A stretch of DNA of 9,417 nucleotides from Halovenus sp. (lineage in GTDB: Archaea; Halobacteriota; Halobacteria; Halobacteriales; Haloarculaceae). The position numbers and the translations under genes were made by a program. The notes beneath the pieces were generated by a model that did no database searches, was not told the origin of the DNA, and saw only the letters and a list, made by a program, of their open reading frames with translations. This document shows positions 1 to 5,723 of this stretch, piece by piece (the first letter of the stretch is position 1; the number at the start of each line of letters is the position of its first letter). Location: contig JAQCNG010000291.1 of the NCBI GenBank assembly GCA_028275145.1, forward strand, positions 1 to 9,417. Reading direction: 5' to 3'.

Positions 1-1043
1 GTGGACTGCTCCCCGAGTCGCCGCACCTCGCCGTTGACCAGCACCCGCGAGGTCGACTCTTTCATCTCCGGTTCGGCCGGCACGTCGAGCAACACCGTCG
101 TCGGGTCGACCCCGGCCTCATCGGCGACTGCCGCCTCCATCTCCCGGCGTTGTTCGGGGTCGGCACCCAGCACCTCCCCGGGGACGGCGTCGAACTCCGC
201 CCAGACCGCCCGCTTCAGCAGGTCCCGCTCGTCGAGTCGCCTGGCTATCTCCTCGGTCAGCACACAGTCACGCAGCGTCTGGTGGAAGGCGTAGTCGTCC
301 ATCCGCCGGACTGTCTCCGGGTCGACCTTGCTGGCCTCGATGACCCGCTCGGCACCTCTGCGGAGCATCGCCTTCGAGATCCGGGCCACGTGGTGCCGGT
401 AGACGGTCGGGTTCATCAGCGCTCGCGCGAGCAACAGGCTCTCGGCGGACTGGACGTTCCCCTCGTCGAGCACGAGCTCCCCCCCGACGAAGCGCAGTTC
501 CCGTACGAGTCGCTCGTGGTCGATTGCCCCGTACGGGACGCCGGTGTGGTGGGCGTCCCGCACCAGATAGTCCATCCGGTCGACGTCGAGCTCGCCCGAG
601 ACGAGCTGTCCGAGTTCACCGTCGCCGGCGACGAGTCCCGCGATGCGGTCGGGGTCGAGCCCGTGACGCTGTAGCGTCTCCGCGACAGCGCCGCTGTTTA
701 CCAGGTCGCCGACCTCGTCGTGGTACTTGCCGGTGTGGCGGTACAGCACCGCCTCGATGTTGTGGCTGTACGGTGCGTGCCCGATATCGTGCAACAGCGC
801 AGCGGCTCTCACCCGCTCGGCCTGTGTGCCCTCGATGGAGAGATGCGAGAGCGCCCGGTCCGCGAGGTGGTAGACGCCGAGGCTGTGCTCGAAGCGGGTG
901 TGATTCGCCGACGGGTACACCAGCCCGACCGTACCGAGCTGGCTGATGCGCCGGAGCCGCTGGACGGGCGGCGTGTCCAGCAGTGCCTCGGCGACGCCCG
1001 TGACCTCGATGTGGTCGTGGACGCTGTCCTTTATCGTGGCCAT
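1..1043 (-). CDS. HD-domain phosphohydrolase (SAMHD1/dGTPase-like), C-terminus beyond window
   Basis: The frame is open from ATG at 1043 (minus strand) to the window edge, giving 347 complete codons with no stop, so the C-terminus is missing. The metal-binding HD signature is visible: His53 in RFEHSLGVYHLA, His85-Asp86 in LLHDIGHAPYSH, and the Asp of LDVDRMDYLVRDAHHTGV (about 152-169). The order H...HD...D and the RDAHHTG segment resemble SAMHD1-type and dGTPase-type HD proteins, which hydrolyse dNTPs or other phosphoesters. In haloarchaea such proteins are usually annotated only as HD-domain proteins, so the substrate is inferred. The start is supported by a TATA-like box centred about 26 bases upstream, implying a leaderless mRNA. 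It is transcribed in the same direction as the TRAM gene but 219 bases away, with its own promoter. The family is clear; the exact substrate is not. Confidence 0.9.
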   Translation of the reverse strand, partial: MATIKDSVHDHIEVTGVAEALLDTPPVQRLRRISQLGTVGLVYPSANHTRFEHSLGVYHLADRALSHLSIEGTQAERVRAAALLHDIGHAPYSHNIEAVLYRHTGKYHDEVGDLVNSGAVAETLQRHGLDPDRIAGLVAGDGELGQLVSGELDVDRMDYLVRDAHHTGVPYGAIDHERLVRELRFVGGELVLDEGNVQSAESLLLARALMNPTVYRHHVARISKAMLRRGAERVIEASKVDPETVRRMDDYAFHQTLRDCVLTEEIARRLDERDLLKRAVWAEFDAVPGEVLGADPEQRREMEAAVADEAGVDPTTVLLDVPAEPEMKESTSRVLVNGEVRRLGEQS

Positions 1044-1064
1044 GCACCGATGTTGGCGCGTCCA

Positions 1065-1072
1065 GATAAAAA
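1065..1072 (-). promoter_or_regulatory. TATA-like box of the HD-domain gene
   Basis: On the minus strand this reads TTTTTATC, centred about 26 bases before the ATG at 1043. That is the distance expected of an archaeal promoter giving a leaderless transcript. Confidence 0.6.
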
Positions 1073-1184
1073 GAGTCCCGGGCCAGCACGGGACAGACGG
1101 GCCGAGAGGGTGGCTGTCCCCGGAGATACTAGAAACGCGCGGTGACACCGGCGCAGGCGCGGTTGTGCACCCGCGGGGTTCTCG

Positions 1185-1262
1185 TACTGTCGGCTGCAAG
1201 CCCACGGCATATCTCGGCACCCCGGGGTGCCGAACCGCTCCACGAAGTTACAGCCGACAGTA
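1185..1262. repeat. Nested inverted repeat (78 bp) abutting the TRAM gene stop
   Basis: The outer arms TACTGTCGGCTG (1185-1196) and CAGCCGACAGTA (1251-1262) are perfect 12-bp inverses. A perfect 20-bp palindrome (1214-1233, core CGGCACCCCGGGGTGCCG) shares exactly the same axis, at 1223.5. The 17-base segments between outer and inner arms are not complementary. The right arm touches the TGA of the minus-strand TRAM gene (1263-1265), so a TRAM read-through transcript could fold into a long interrupted hairpin. Possible roles are transcript 3'-end formation or stabilisation, a protein-binding site, or the scar of a small palindromic element. The symmetry is certain; the role is unknown. Confidence 0.8.
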
Positions 1263-1727
1263 TCACCCGCCCCAGAAGTTGTCCCGACTGCCCAGGCGGG
1301 GGTCGTCCTCGTCCCCGTTCCCGTTCCCGCTCTCGTCGTCCCCACTCTCCGCTGCTCCCTCGGCGGTCGTCTCGCCCATCCCGTCGTCCTCCGGGTCCGG
1401 GAGGCGTTCGAGTTCCTTTCCCCGGGCGTGGTTCGAGTGGACCTTCGTGACCTCGATCCGGGCACGCGCCGGCGGCAGGAGTCCGTCGACCATGATGATG
1501 AAGTTGTCCTCGGTTCGACCGACGCCAGCACCGCTCTCGTGGATGTCCTCCACCTCGATGACCACCTCCTCGCCGGGTTTGACCGGCTGTGATTTCAGGT
1601 CCTCGATCGGCTGATTGTAGTGGTTGCACCACTCGGCACCACCCCGGTCGCCGTAGTGCTGACAGCCCATCCCCGTTATTCGCTCGGAGAAACTTGGACA
1701 CTCGTCGGCGAGTGGACAGTCGGCCAT
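1263..1727 (-). CDS. TRAM-domain protein with N-terminal Cys cluster
   Basis: 154 aa, starting at ATG 1727. Residues 1-35 carry Cys4, Cys10, Cys22 and Cys34, a likely metal-binding or redox cluster. A TRAM domain (small RNA-binding beta-barrel also found in TrmA/MiaB-type RNA-modifying enzymes) spans about 48-107, with GEEVVIEVEDIHESGAGVGR, IIMVDGLLPP and ARIEVTKVHSNHARGKE. The tail (about 110-150) is low-complexity and acidic (Asp, Glu, Gly, Asn), typical of halophiles. No catalytic domain is present, so it is probably a stand-alone RNA-binding protein, by analogy with single-TRAM archaeal proteins proposed as RNA chaperones. The start is supported by a TATA-like box about 25 bases upstream. 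The domain call is confident; the cellular role is inferred. Confidence 0.9.
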   Translation of the reverse strand: MADCPLADECPSFSERITGMGCQHYGDRGGAEWCNHYNQPIEDLKSQPVKPGEEVVIEVEDIHESGAGVGRTEDNFIIMVDGLLPPARARIEVTKVHSNHARGKELERLPDPEDDGMGETTAEGAAESGDDESGNGNGDEDDPRLGSRDNFWGG

Positions 1728-1749
1728 GGGAGGATTACTCCGGGCGAGA

Positions 1750-1755
1750 ATTAAA
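1750..1755 (-). promoter_or_regulatory. TATA-like box of the TRAM gene
   Basis: Minus-strand TTTAAT within GCGTTTAATTCTCG, centred about 25 bases before ATG 1727, consistent with a leaderless transcript. Confidence 0.55.
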
Positions 1756-1825
1756 CGCTTACGGAGAGTCGAGCGACCACCGTCTCGGACCGACCAGCCG
1801 TCGGCGGATATCGTTTCTTCGAGGG

Positions 1826-1829
1826 AAAA
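1826..1829 (-). terminator. Possible T-tract terminator of dph5
   Basis: On the minus strand a TTTT run (ACTGTTTTCCC) lies about 20 bases beyond the dph5 stop. Archaeal 3' ends commonly form at U-tracts without a hairpin. This one is short, so support is weak. Confidence 0.3.
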
Positions 1830-1849
1830 CAGTCCGCGGAGGGCAGTCG

Positions 1850-2614
1850 TCAGTTCCCGTCGAGGGTCGCTGCCGGGGCGTCGCCGAACGCCGAGAGTGC
1901 GTCCCGCTCCAGGGGGTGCAGGTCGCCGGGTATCACCAGCAGGTGCAGCGGCGGTCCAAACGATTCGTCGGCGAGTGTCGACAGCTCGTCGGCCCGGACC
2001 AGCGGGTCGTCGCTGCCCGCCCGTGCGACCACGACACCCGCACAGTCGAGGTGGTCGGCGAGCAACGCTGTGGCGACGTCACCGGTCATCAGGCGGTCCT
2101 CGGCGGCGTGAATGTCCAGATACACCAGCGTGTGTCGCCCCCGCTCCCGGTTCGCCTCGACGGTATCGAGCACGCTGTCGGGCACGCCACCGTGGGTTTC
2201 GGGAAACGGGAGTGTGGTGGCCGTTCCGAAGCGGTAGTTCTGGAGCCCGGTGAGCGAACTCGCCGCGGTCTGTGCGGTTGTTCCGTGGACGACCCGCGTC
2301 TCGATACCCCGGTCGTGTGCGCGCAGGCGCAGGTCGACGTGGGTGGTCGACACCATCGGGTCACCACCGACGAGAAAGGCGACCCGTCCGGTGTCCGCTG
2401 CCGCGAGAACCGGTTCGGGGTCCTGTTCGACACCCGCACGGTCCCGGGGCTCGATATCTATGCCGTGTGTGGACTCCAGGTCGGCGAGACTCGCCCCGGC
2501 CAGACGACTCGTGTACTGTTCTGCAAAGGCCCGGTCTGCCCTCTCGAGTTCGTCGCGTCCCCGCACCGTGATGGAGCGCTCGTCGTAGAGACCGAGTCCG
2601 ACGAAACTGAGCAT
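1850..2614 (-). CDS. dph5: Diphthine synthase (SAM-dependent methyltransferase)
   Basis: 254 aa, close to the usual 250-270 aa. Diphthine synthase methylates the modified histidine of elongation factor aEF-2 with S-adenosylmethionine, a step of diphthamide synthesis in the cytosol. Family features are visible in the expected order: the N-terminal MLSFVGLGLYDERSIT, the SAM-binding LVGGDPMVSTTHVDLRLRA (81-99), RVVHGTTAQTAASSLTGLQ (107-125) with the following YRFGTATTLPF, and LVYLDIHA (163-170). The fold is that of the tetrapyrrole (precorrin) methylases, but the GDPMVSTTH segment and N-terminus specify Dph5 rather than a cobalamin or siroheme enzyme. ATG 2614 is supported by a TATA-like box about 27 bases upstream. 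It lies 103 bases downstream of hemA in the same direction and appears to be transcribed separately. Confidence 0.95.
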   Translation of the reverse strand: MLSFVGLGLYDERSITVRGRDELERADRAFAEQYTSRLAGASLADLESTHGIDIEPRDRAGVEQDPEPVLAAADTGRVAFLVGGDPMVSTTHVDLRLRAHDRGIETRVVHGTTAQTAASSLTGLQNYRFGTATTLPFPETHGGVPDSVLDTVEANRERGRHTLVYLDIHAAEDRLMTGDVATALLADHLDCAGVVVARAGSDDPLVRADELSTLADESFGPPLHLLVIPGDLHPLERDALSAFGDAPAATLDGN

Positions 2615-2638
2615 ACAACTGTTCGGACTGGCACCGGG

Positions 2639-2644
2639 TTAAAA
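2639..2644 (-). promoter_or_regulatory. TATA-like box of dph5
   Basis: Minus-strand TTTTAA within GAGTTTTAACCC, centred about 27 bases before ATG 2614, as expected for leaderless transcription. Confidence 0.6.
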
Positions 2645-2677
2645 CTCGTGCTGTGGGCGGCGGCCTCCGGAACTGTT

Positions 2678-2702
2678 GTTCGTGGCGTTGCTACTCACGA
2701 AC
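2678..2702 (-). terminator. Hairpin behind hemA
   Basis: GTTCGTG (2678-2684) and CACGAAC (2696-2702) are perfect 7-bp inverses with an 11-base loop, starting 15 bases beyond the hemA stop on the minus strand. No U-tract follows closely, so a terminator role is only a guess. It could instead be an mRNA 3'-end stabilising structure. Confidence 0.35.
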
Positions 2703-2717
2703 CTCTGTCCGACAGTA

Positions 2718-4061
2718 TCAGTTGCCCGGTTCACCCACCGACTCGCCAACTTCGTCGGGACCATCGCCCTCGCCGGCGGCCTGCATCGCCGCGACGAAAG
2801 CGGGCGAGGGGGCGTCCTCGGGGCCAAAGTTTGGGTTGAACAACTGGAGTGCGGTGTGAATCGTCTCCCAGTCGTCGGCCTCGGCGGCGTCCCGGAGGCT
2901 GTTGGTCGGTGGTGCGAGCAACTGCGAGACGATTGCGTCGGCCATCGCCTCGACCGCCTCGGTCTCTGTCTCGCCCAGGTCGAGTTCCGAGAGCGTCCGC
3001 TCCAGTTCGCTGGCCTTTATTTGCTCGGCGCTCTCGTACATCGCCGAGATGACGCCGTCGGCGCGCTTGCGCTTGTACTGGGTCAGCAGGCGCTCGAACT
3101 CCTCGTCGACAATCTGTTCGACCTCACCGGCGGCCTCGCGGCGCATCCGCCGGGTCTTCTCGGTGACAGACTCGAGTCGATCCAGGTCGTAGACGGTCGC
3201 GTTTGGCAGGTCGTCGGCCGCGGGGGGCACGTCACGCGGACGGGTGATGTCGACGACGAACGTCTCACCCGCGTCCGCAACCGCATCGGTGTCGACCACG
3301 TACTCGGTGCTCGCTGTCGCGGAGATGACGAGGTCGGCCTCCGACAGTCGCTCCGGGAGCGCCGACAGCGAGACCGTCTCGACCGGTGTCCCGGGGGGGT
3401 CGACAGTCTCGGCGAGTGCCTCGGCCCGCTCGACCGTCCGGTTGACCAGCACCAGCTGGGCCACGCTGTCCGCGAGTCGCTTCGCGGCGAGGCGACCCAT
3501 CTCGCCGGTTCCGACCACGACGGCCGTCGCGCCAGCGAGTCCGTGACGCTCTGCGGCCAGTCTCACCGCGGCACTCGCCAGCGAGACCACCCCCTCGTTT
3601 ACACCCGTCTCCGTCCGGGCCCGCTCGCCGACGTGGATTGCCTTCGTGATGCCGTCCTCCAGGATTGGGCCGATACCGCCGGCCGCGCGGGCGTCCTGGC
3701 GGGCCTGTCGCACCTGCCCGAGAATCTGGTCCTCGCCGAGCACGAGCGACTCGAGGCCGGCGGCCACGCGCAACAGGTGTCGTAACCCCTCCTCGTGGCC
3801 GAACTCGCGGACCACCTCGTCCGGAACCGGGTCGGCGAGGGCCGCGAGCGCGGCCCGCCCGGTCTGGCTGTCCGCTGCGACGGCGTAGGCCTCGACCCGG
3901 TTACACGTCTGGAGGACGAACGCCTCGGAGACGCCCGGTTCCTCGAGCAGTGCTGCCACCGCGCTCTTCTGGCTCTCCACGCTGGCAGCCTCGAGTTGGT
4001 CGATTGTCGCACGACTGTGGGCGATACTCACCCCCGACAGAATACCGTCCGGGGTGGTCAC
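2718..4061 (-). CDS. hemA: Glutamyl-tRNA reductase
   Basis: About 447 aa, the family's normal size. HemA reduces glutamyl-tRNA(Glu) to glutamate-1-semialdehyde with NADPH, the first committed step of C5 heme, siroheme and cobalamin synthesis. The catalytic Cys lies in LQTCNRVEAY near residue 53. GLESLVLGEDQILGQVRQA (about 102-120) and the Rossmann segment VVVGTGEMGRLAAKRL (about 182-197) follow. VNRTVERAEALA, ATASTEYVVD, and a helical C-terminal dimerisation domain containing RRMRREAAGEVEQIVDEEF complete the family pattern. The start chosen is GTG 4061, because it overlaps the upstream ORF stop by four bases (GTGA) and gives MTTPDGILSGV, a typical haloarchaeal N-terminus. GTG 4067 would add two residues. 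No TATA box is visible at the leaderless distance, so it is probably co-transcribed with the ORF upstream. The tail after about residue 410 is acidic and low-complexity. Confidence 0.95.
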   Translation of the reverse strand: MTTPDGILSGVSIAHSRATIDQLEAASVESQKSAVAALLEEPGVSEAFVLQTCNRVEAYAVAADSQTGRAALAALADPVPDEVVREFGHEEGLRHLLRVAAGLESLVLGEDQILGQVRQARQDARAAGGIGPILEDGITKAIHVGERARTETGVNEGVVSLASAAVRLAAERHGLAGATAVVVGTGEMGRLAAKRLADSVAQLVLVNRTVERAEALAETVDPPGTPVETVSLSALPERLSEADLVISATASTEYVVDTDAVADAGETFVVDITRPRDVPPAADDLPNATVYDLDRLESVTEKTRRMRREAAGEVEQIVDEEFERLLTQYKRKRADGVISAMYESAEQIKASELERTLSELDLGETETEAVEAMADAIVSQLLAPPTNSLRDAAEADDWETIHTALQLFNPNFGPEDAPSPAFVAAMQAAGEGDGPDEVGESVGEPGN

Positions 4062-4180
4062 GGCCACTCACCGCCACACTCGCCGAGGACACGCGCTGGC
4101 ACATCCGGAGCCTCGACAGCGACTACCGGAGCGTCACTGGCCACGACACGCTCGCCGTCGGTGAGATACACCTGCTCCAT
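4058..4180 (-). CDS. Short hypothetical ORF overlapping hemA start
   Basis: A 40-codon ORF (ATG 4180; GTG 4183 is also possible) ends in TGA overlapping the hemA GTG by four bases, the classic sign of translational coupling. Third codon positions are fairly G/C-rich. The product (MEQVYLTDGERVVASDAPVV and on, ending CGGEWP) matches no family I recognise. TTTATGAA (minus strand, 4211-4218) about 31-34 bases upstream could be its TATA box with a leader of a few bases. The same frame stays open upstream to a GTG at 4423, which would give 121 aa, so the short form may be only the tail of a longer or broken gene. In other haloarchaea as I recall them, this place often holds siroheme-synthesis genes. 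Nothing here resembles one. Confidence 0.35.
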   Translation of the reverse strand: MEQVYLTDGERVVASDAPVVAVEAPDVPARVLGECGGEWP

Positions 4181-4183
4181 CAC

Positions 4184-4455
4184 GTGTTCTTCTGGATTTC
4201 TGTATTGGACGTTCATAAACGAATCGCATACTCCCGGCGACCGGGAACAGACCGGACCAGTGCGTTGATCCGCGTCGAGGCCGGCGAACTCACCGACCAC
4301 CTGCACATCGTGCTCCGCTGAGAGATCGAGCGCGACCTGGAGCGCCGACCGTCGACCAGCACCCCGACGACAACCCCGGGACCGCGCACCCGGAGGGCCG
4401 GCCGGTGGTACGTCCTCGGGCACTCTCGGCCCGTATCGCCGTCGGTCTGTGACAA
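4184..4455 (-). other. Unresolved stretch upstream of hemA, possible frameshifted gene
   Basis: Two overlapping minus-strand frames look partly coding. One begins with TTG 4455 (MSQTDGDTGRECPRTYH, then VRGPGVVVGVLVDGRRS) and stops at 4213. The other is open from GTG 4423 through ALQVALDLSAEHDVQVVGEF and AGLDADQRTG into the short ORF at 4058-4180. Joining the first frame to the second near VDGRRS/ALQVAL would give one protein of about 130 aa, suggesting either a frameshifted gene or chance openness in GC-rich DNA. A plus-strand frame is also G/C-biased here, so codon bias alone does not decide. I recognise no family in any frame. Confidence 0.3.
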
Positions 4456-4463
4456 CGTTTAAC
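4456..4463 (+). promoter_or_regulatory. TATA-like box for the leader ORF and acidic protein unit
   Basis: CGTTTAAC is centred 29-30 bases before ATG 4489 and would give a leaderless plus-strand mRNA. The core GTTTAAC is nearly symmetric (GTTAAAC on the other strand), so it may also serve the minus-strand frames that start near 4423. Confidence 0.5.
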
Positions 4464-4488
4464 TGTGTGCTTGTCGGTGTATCTAGTG

Positions 4489-4575
4489 ATGACAAGCCAG
4501 CCAACGGAGCGGGAAACACGTGTACGGACCGCGCCGGTGCTGGCCGAGAACGTGTTGGTAATCTCACATGACTGA
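4489..4575 (+). CDS. Putative 28-aa leader ORF
   Basis: ATG 4489 opens 28 codons (MTSQPTERETRVRTAPVLAE then NVLVISHD) ending in TGA. That TGA overlaps the ATG of the next gene by eight bases (ATGACTGA, 4568-4575). The start is at the leaderless distance from the only good TATA-like box in the region. No AT-rich box precedes 4568 itself. The larger gene is therefore probably translated by coupling or re-initiation after this ORF. I do not recognise the peptide. The alternative is an ordinary 79-base 5' leader in which the ORF is chance. Confidence 0.4.
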   Translation: MTSQPTERETRVRTAPVLAENVLVISHD

Positions 4576-5254
4576 CGAGACAGACGACGGGGAGCAACCG
4601 GTCGACTCCGGACAGGACGACTCTGCCGGGGAGACAGCGGACGAGAGCGGCGACGCCGCTGGTGAACTGGGAGCGGAGTTCGACGTCGCCGAGGACGACC
4701 TGGAGCGGGCGGGTGGTGACGACGGGGATATCGGGTTGACCGGGGGTGACGAGTCAGACGAGGAACTCGCGTGGGTCGAGGGTGAACGTGGAGACGGAGA
4801 CGCGTTTCCGGCCGCACCCGAGGACGCCACGTCCGGAACGTCGGAACCGGGAGACGACCCGATGCTCCCCGACCAGAGCACCGACGAGGACGCCGCCGAC
4901 GACGTGGGCGAGGCGTTCGAGGACATGGCGGTCGACGATGTCGAGGCGGACGAGGTCTGGTCCGACGTCGCCGACGAGGAACAGACACCCGGGAAGACGG
5001 ACGAAACCACTCCCGAGGAGGGTGCGGTCGAAACCGAGGTGGCCGAGGTGTCGAAACACGAATACTGCGAGAGTTGCGAGTACTTCTCCGAGGCACCGGA
5101 GATTCACTGCACCCACGACGGCACCGAGATACTCGACTTTGTCGATATGGAGCACGTCCGGCTTTCGAACTGCCCCATCGTCGCCGAGCGGCGGGGACTC
5201 GAACAGGGTGTCTCGAAGGGGAGCACAGACCTGGGCGAGATTCAGCGCGATTGA
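4568..5254 (+). CDS. Very acidic hypothetical protein with C-terminal Cys cluster
   Basis: 228 aa. Residues 1-160 are low-complexity and extremely Asp/Glu-rich, with few hydrophobic residues, so probably disordered. The ordered part is about 161-212: KHEYCESCEYFSEAPEIHCT, then HDGTEILDFVDMEHVRLSNC and PIVAERRG. Cys167, Cys170, Cys181 and Cys202, with His180 and His183 nearby, form a plausible zinc or Fe-S site (CxxC-x10-C-x20-C). It looks like a haloarchaea-specific conserved hypothetical protein, and I know no function. ATG 4568 lies inside the end of the leader ORF. The gene converges with the zinc-finger gene at 5297-5485, with 42 bases between the stop codons. No signal peptide or membrane segment is seen, so it is likely cytosolic. 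Confidence 0.85.
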   Translation: MTDETDDGEQPVDSGQDDSAGETADESGDAAGELGAEFDVAEDDLERAGGDDGDIGLTGGDESDEELAWVEGERGDGDAFPAAPEDATSGTSEPGDDPMLPDQSTDEDAADDVGEAFEDMAVDDVEADEVWSDVADEEQTPGKTDETTPEEGAVETEVAEVSKHEYCESCEYFSEAPEIHCTHDGTEILDFVDMEHVRLSNCPIVAERRGLEQGVSKGSTDLGEIQRD

Positions 5255-5299
5255 GCGCTGTCTGTCTCACCCCCCGACTCGCTTCGCGCGGGACGCTCA
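5243..5299. terminator. Paired sequences between convergent genes
   Basis: CAGCGC (5243-5248) and GCGCTG (5255-5260) form a 6-bp hairpin whose loop GATTGA spans the stop of the acidic-protein gene. TGAGCG (5252-5257) and CGCTCA (5294-5299) form a second inverted pair that includes both convergent stop codons. There is no T-tract on either strand. This may be a shared 3' region of the two genes; terminator function is unproven. Confidence 0.35.
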
Positions 5300-5485
5300 G
5301 AACTGGTAGATGTCGCCGGGGTCCGGTTGCTGCTCGCTGACGTCACCACTCATGTCGGCCGTACACTCGACGCAGAACCCACTCGTCTCGTCGAAGTGAC
5401 GCTCACAGACGAGGTTCCCGCACCTGTCACATGTGTGTTCGACGGTGCCAGTGGCACAGATATCACACGGTGAAGCCACGCTCAT
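5297..5485 (-). CDS. Small HIT-type zinc-finger protein
   Basis: 62 aa. The eight ligands are Cys7/Cys10, Cys19/Cys22, Cys27/His30 and Cys38/Cys41 (SPCDIC, HTCDRCGNLVCERH, FCVEC). This is the interleaved spacing of HIT-type or related cross-brace zinc fingers binding two zinc ions. Haloarchaea carry many such single-domain proteins, generally thought to mediate protein-protein or nucleic-acid contacts, with no defined partner. ATG 5485 was chosen because a T5 box lies about 27 bases upstream and because the longer open frame up to 5590 loses codon bias. The C-terminal tail after residue 45 is polar and acidic. It converges on the acidic Cys-cluster gene; a functional link is speculative. Confidence 0.85.
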   Translation of the reverse strand: MSVASPCDICATGTVEHTCDRCGNLVCERHFDETSGFCVECTADMSGDVSEQQPDPGDIYQF

Positions 5486-5509
5486 ACCCACCGGTACGAT
5501 ACTCAGAGC

Positions 5510-5514
5510 AAAAA
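5510..5514 (-). promoter_or_regulatory. TATA-like box of the zinc-finger gene
   Basis: Minus-strand TGTTTTTGC, centred 27 bases before ATG 5485, supporting the short form of the protein and a leaderless mRNA. Confidence 0.5.
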
Positions 5515-5680
5515 CAGTTGTCCCCACTGTCTGGCACCCGGAGCGGCCGAGACAGCCACTCATACGGTCGTGCGTGATTATTTTCAGCACTGGGTGGCGA
5601 TCTCGATCGGTCCACAGACTGAAACGCCCAGTCAGTCACACCATAGCGGTAAAGAGTCGCGCACGACCGCATCACGCCGT

Positions 5681-5708
5681 GTTCCCGACTGAGCACGGTG
5701 TCGGGAAC
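5681..5708 (-). terminator. 9-bp hairpin behind the PiT gene
   Basis: GTTCCCGAC (5681-5689) and GTCGGGAAC (5700-5708) are perfect inverses with a 10-base loop, beginning 15 bases beyond the stop of the minus-strand transporter gene. The loop segment CACGG (5694-5698) can also pair with CCGTG (5677-5681), an H-type pseudoknot topology with one base shared. No U-tract is adjacent. The rest of 5486-5723 shows the zinc-finger promoter and nothing else I can support. Confidence 0.4.
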
Positions 5709-5723
5709 CGGTCGAAGACAGCC

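Noticed and set aside
1300..1345. Hexamer-like GTTCCC repeats inside the TRAM gene
   Set aside because: They encode the acidic GNGNGDED tail; ordinary low-complexity coding sequence.
1589..2839. Plus-strand 416-codon open frame opposite dph5
   Set aside because: Antisense shadow of a clearly recognisable gene in GC-rich DNA. Its product has no family resemblance and the strand lacks a promoter.
2676..3785. Plus-strand 369-codon open frame opposite hemA
   Set aside because: Mirror of the hemA codon bias. hemA motifs are unmistakable on the minus strand.
4290..5270. Minus-strand 326-codon frame opposite the acidic protein
   Set aside because: Arg/Pro/Ser-rich translation typical of an antisense shadow of Asp/Glu-rich coding.
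5297..5590. Longer start for the zinc-finger protein (5590 or 5563)
   Set aside because: The added residues lose codon bias, and the TATA-like box fits ATG 5485 at 27 bases.
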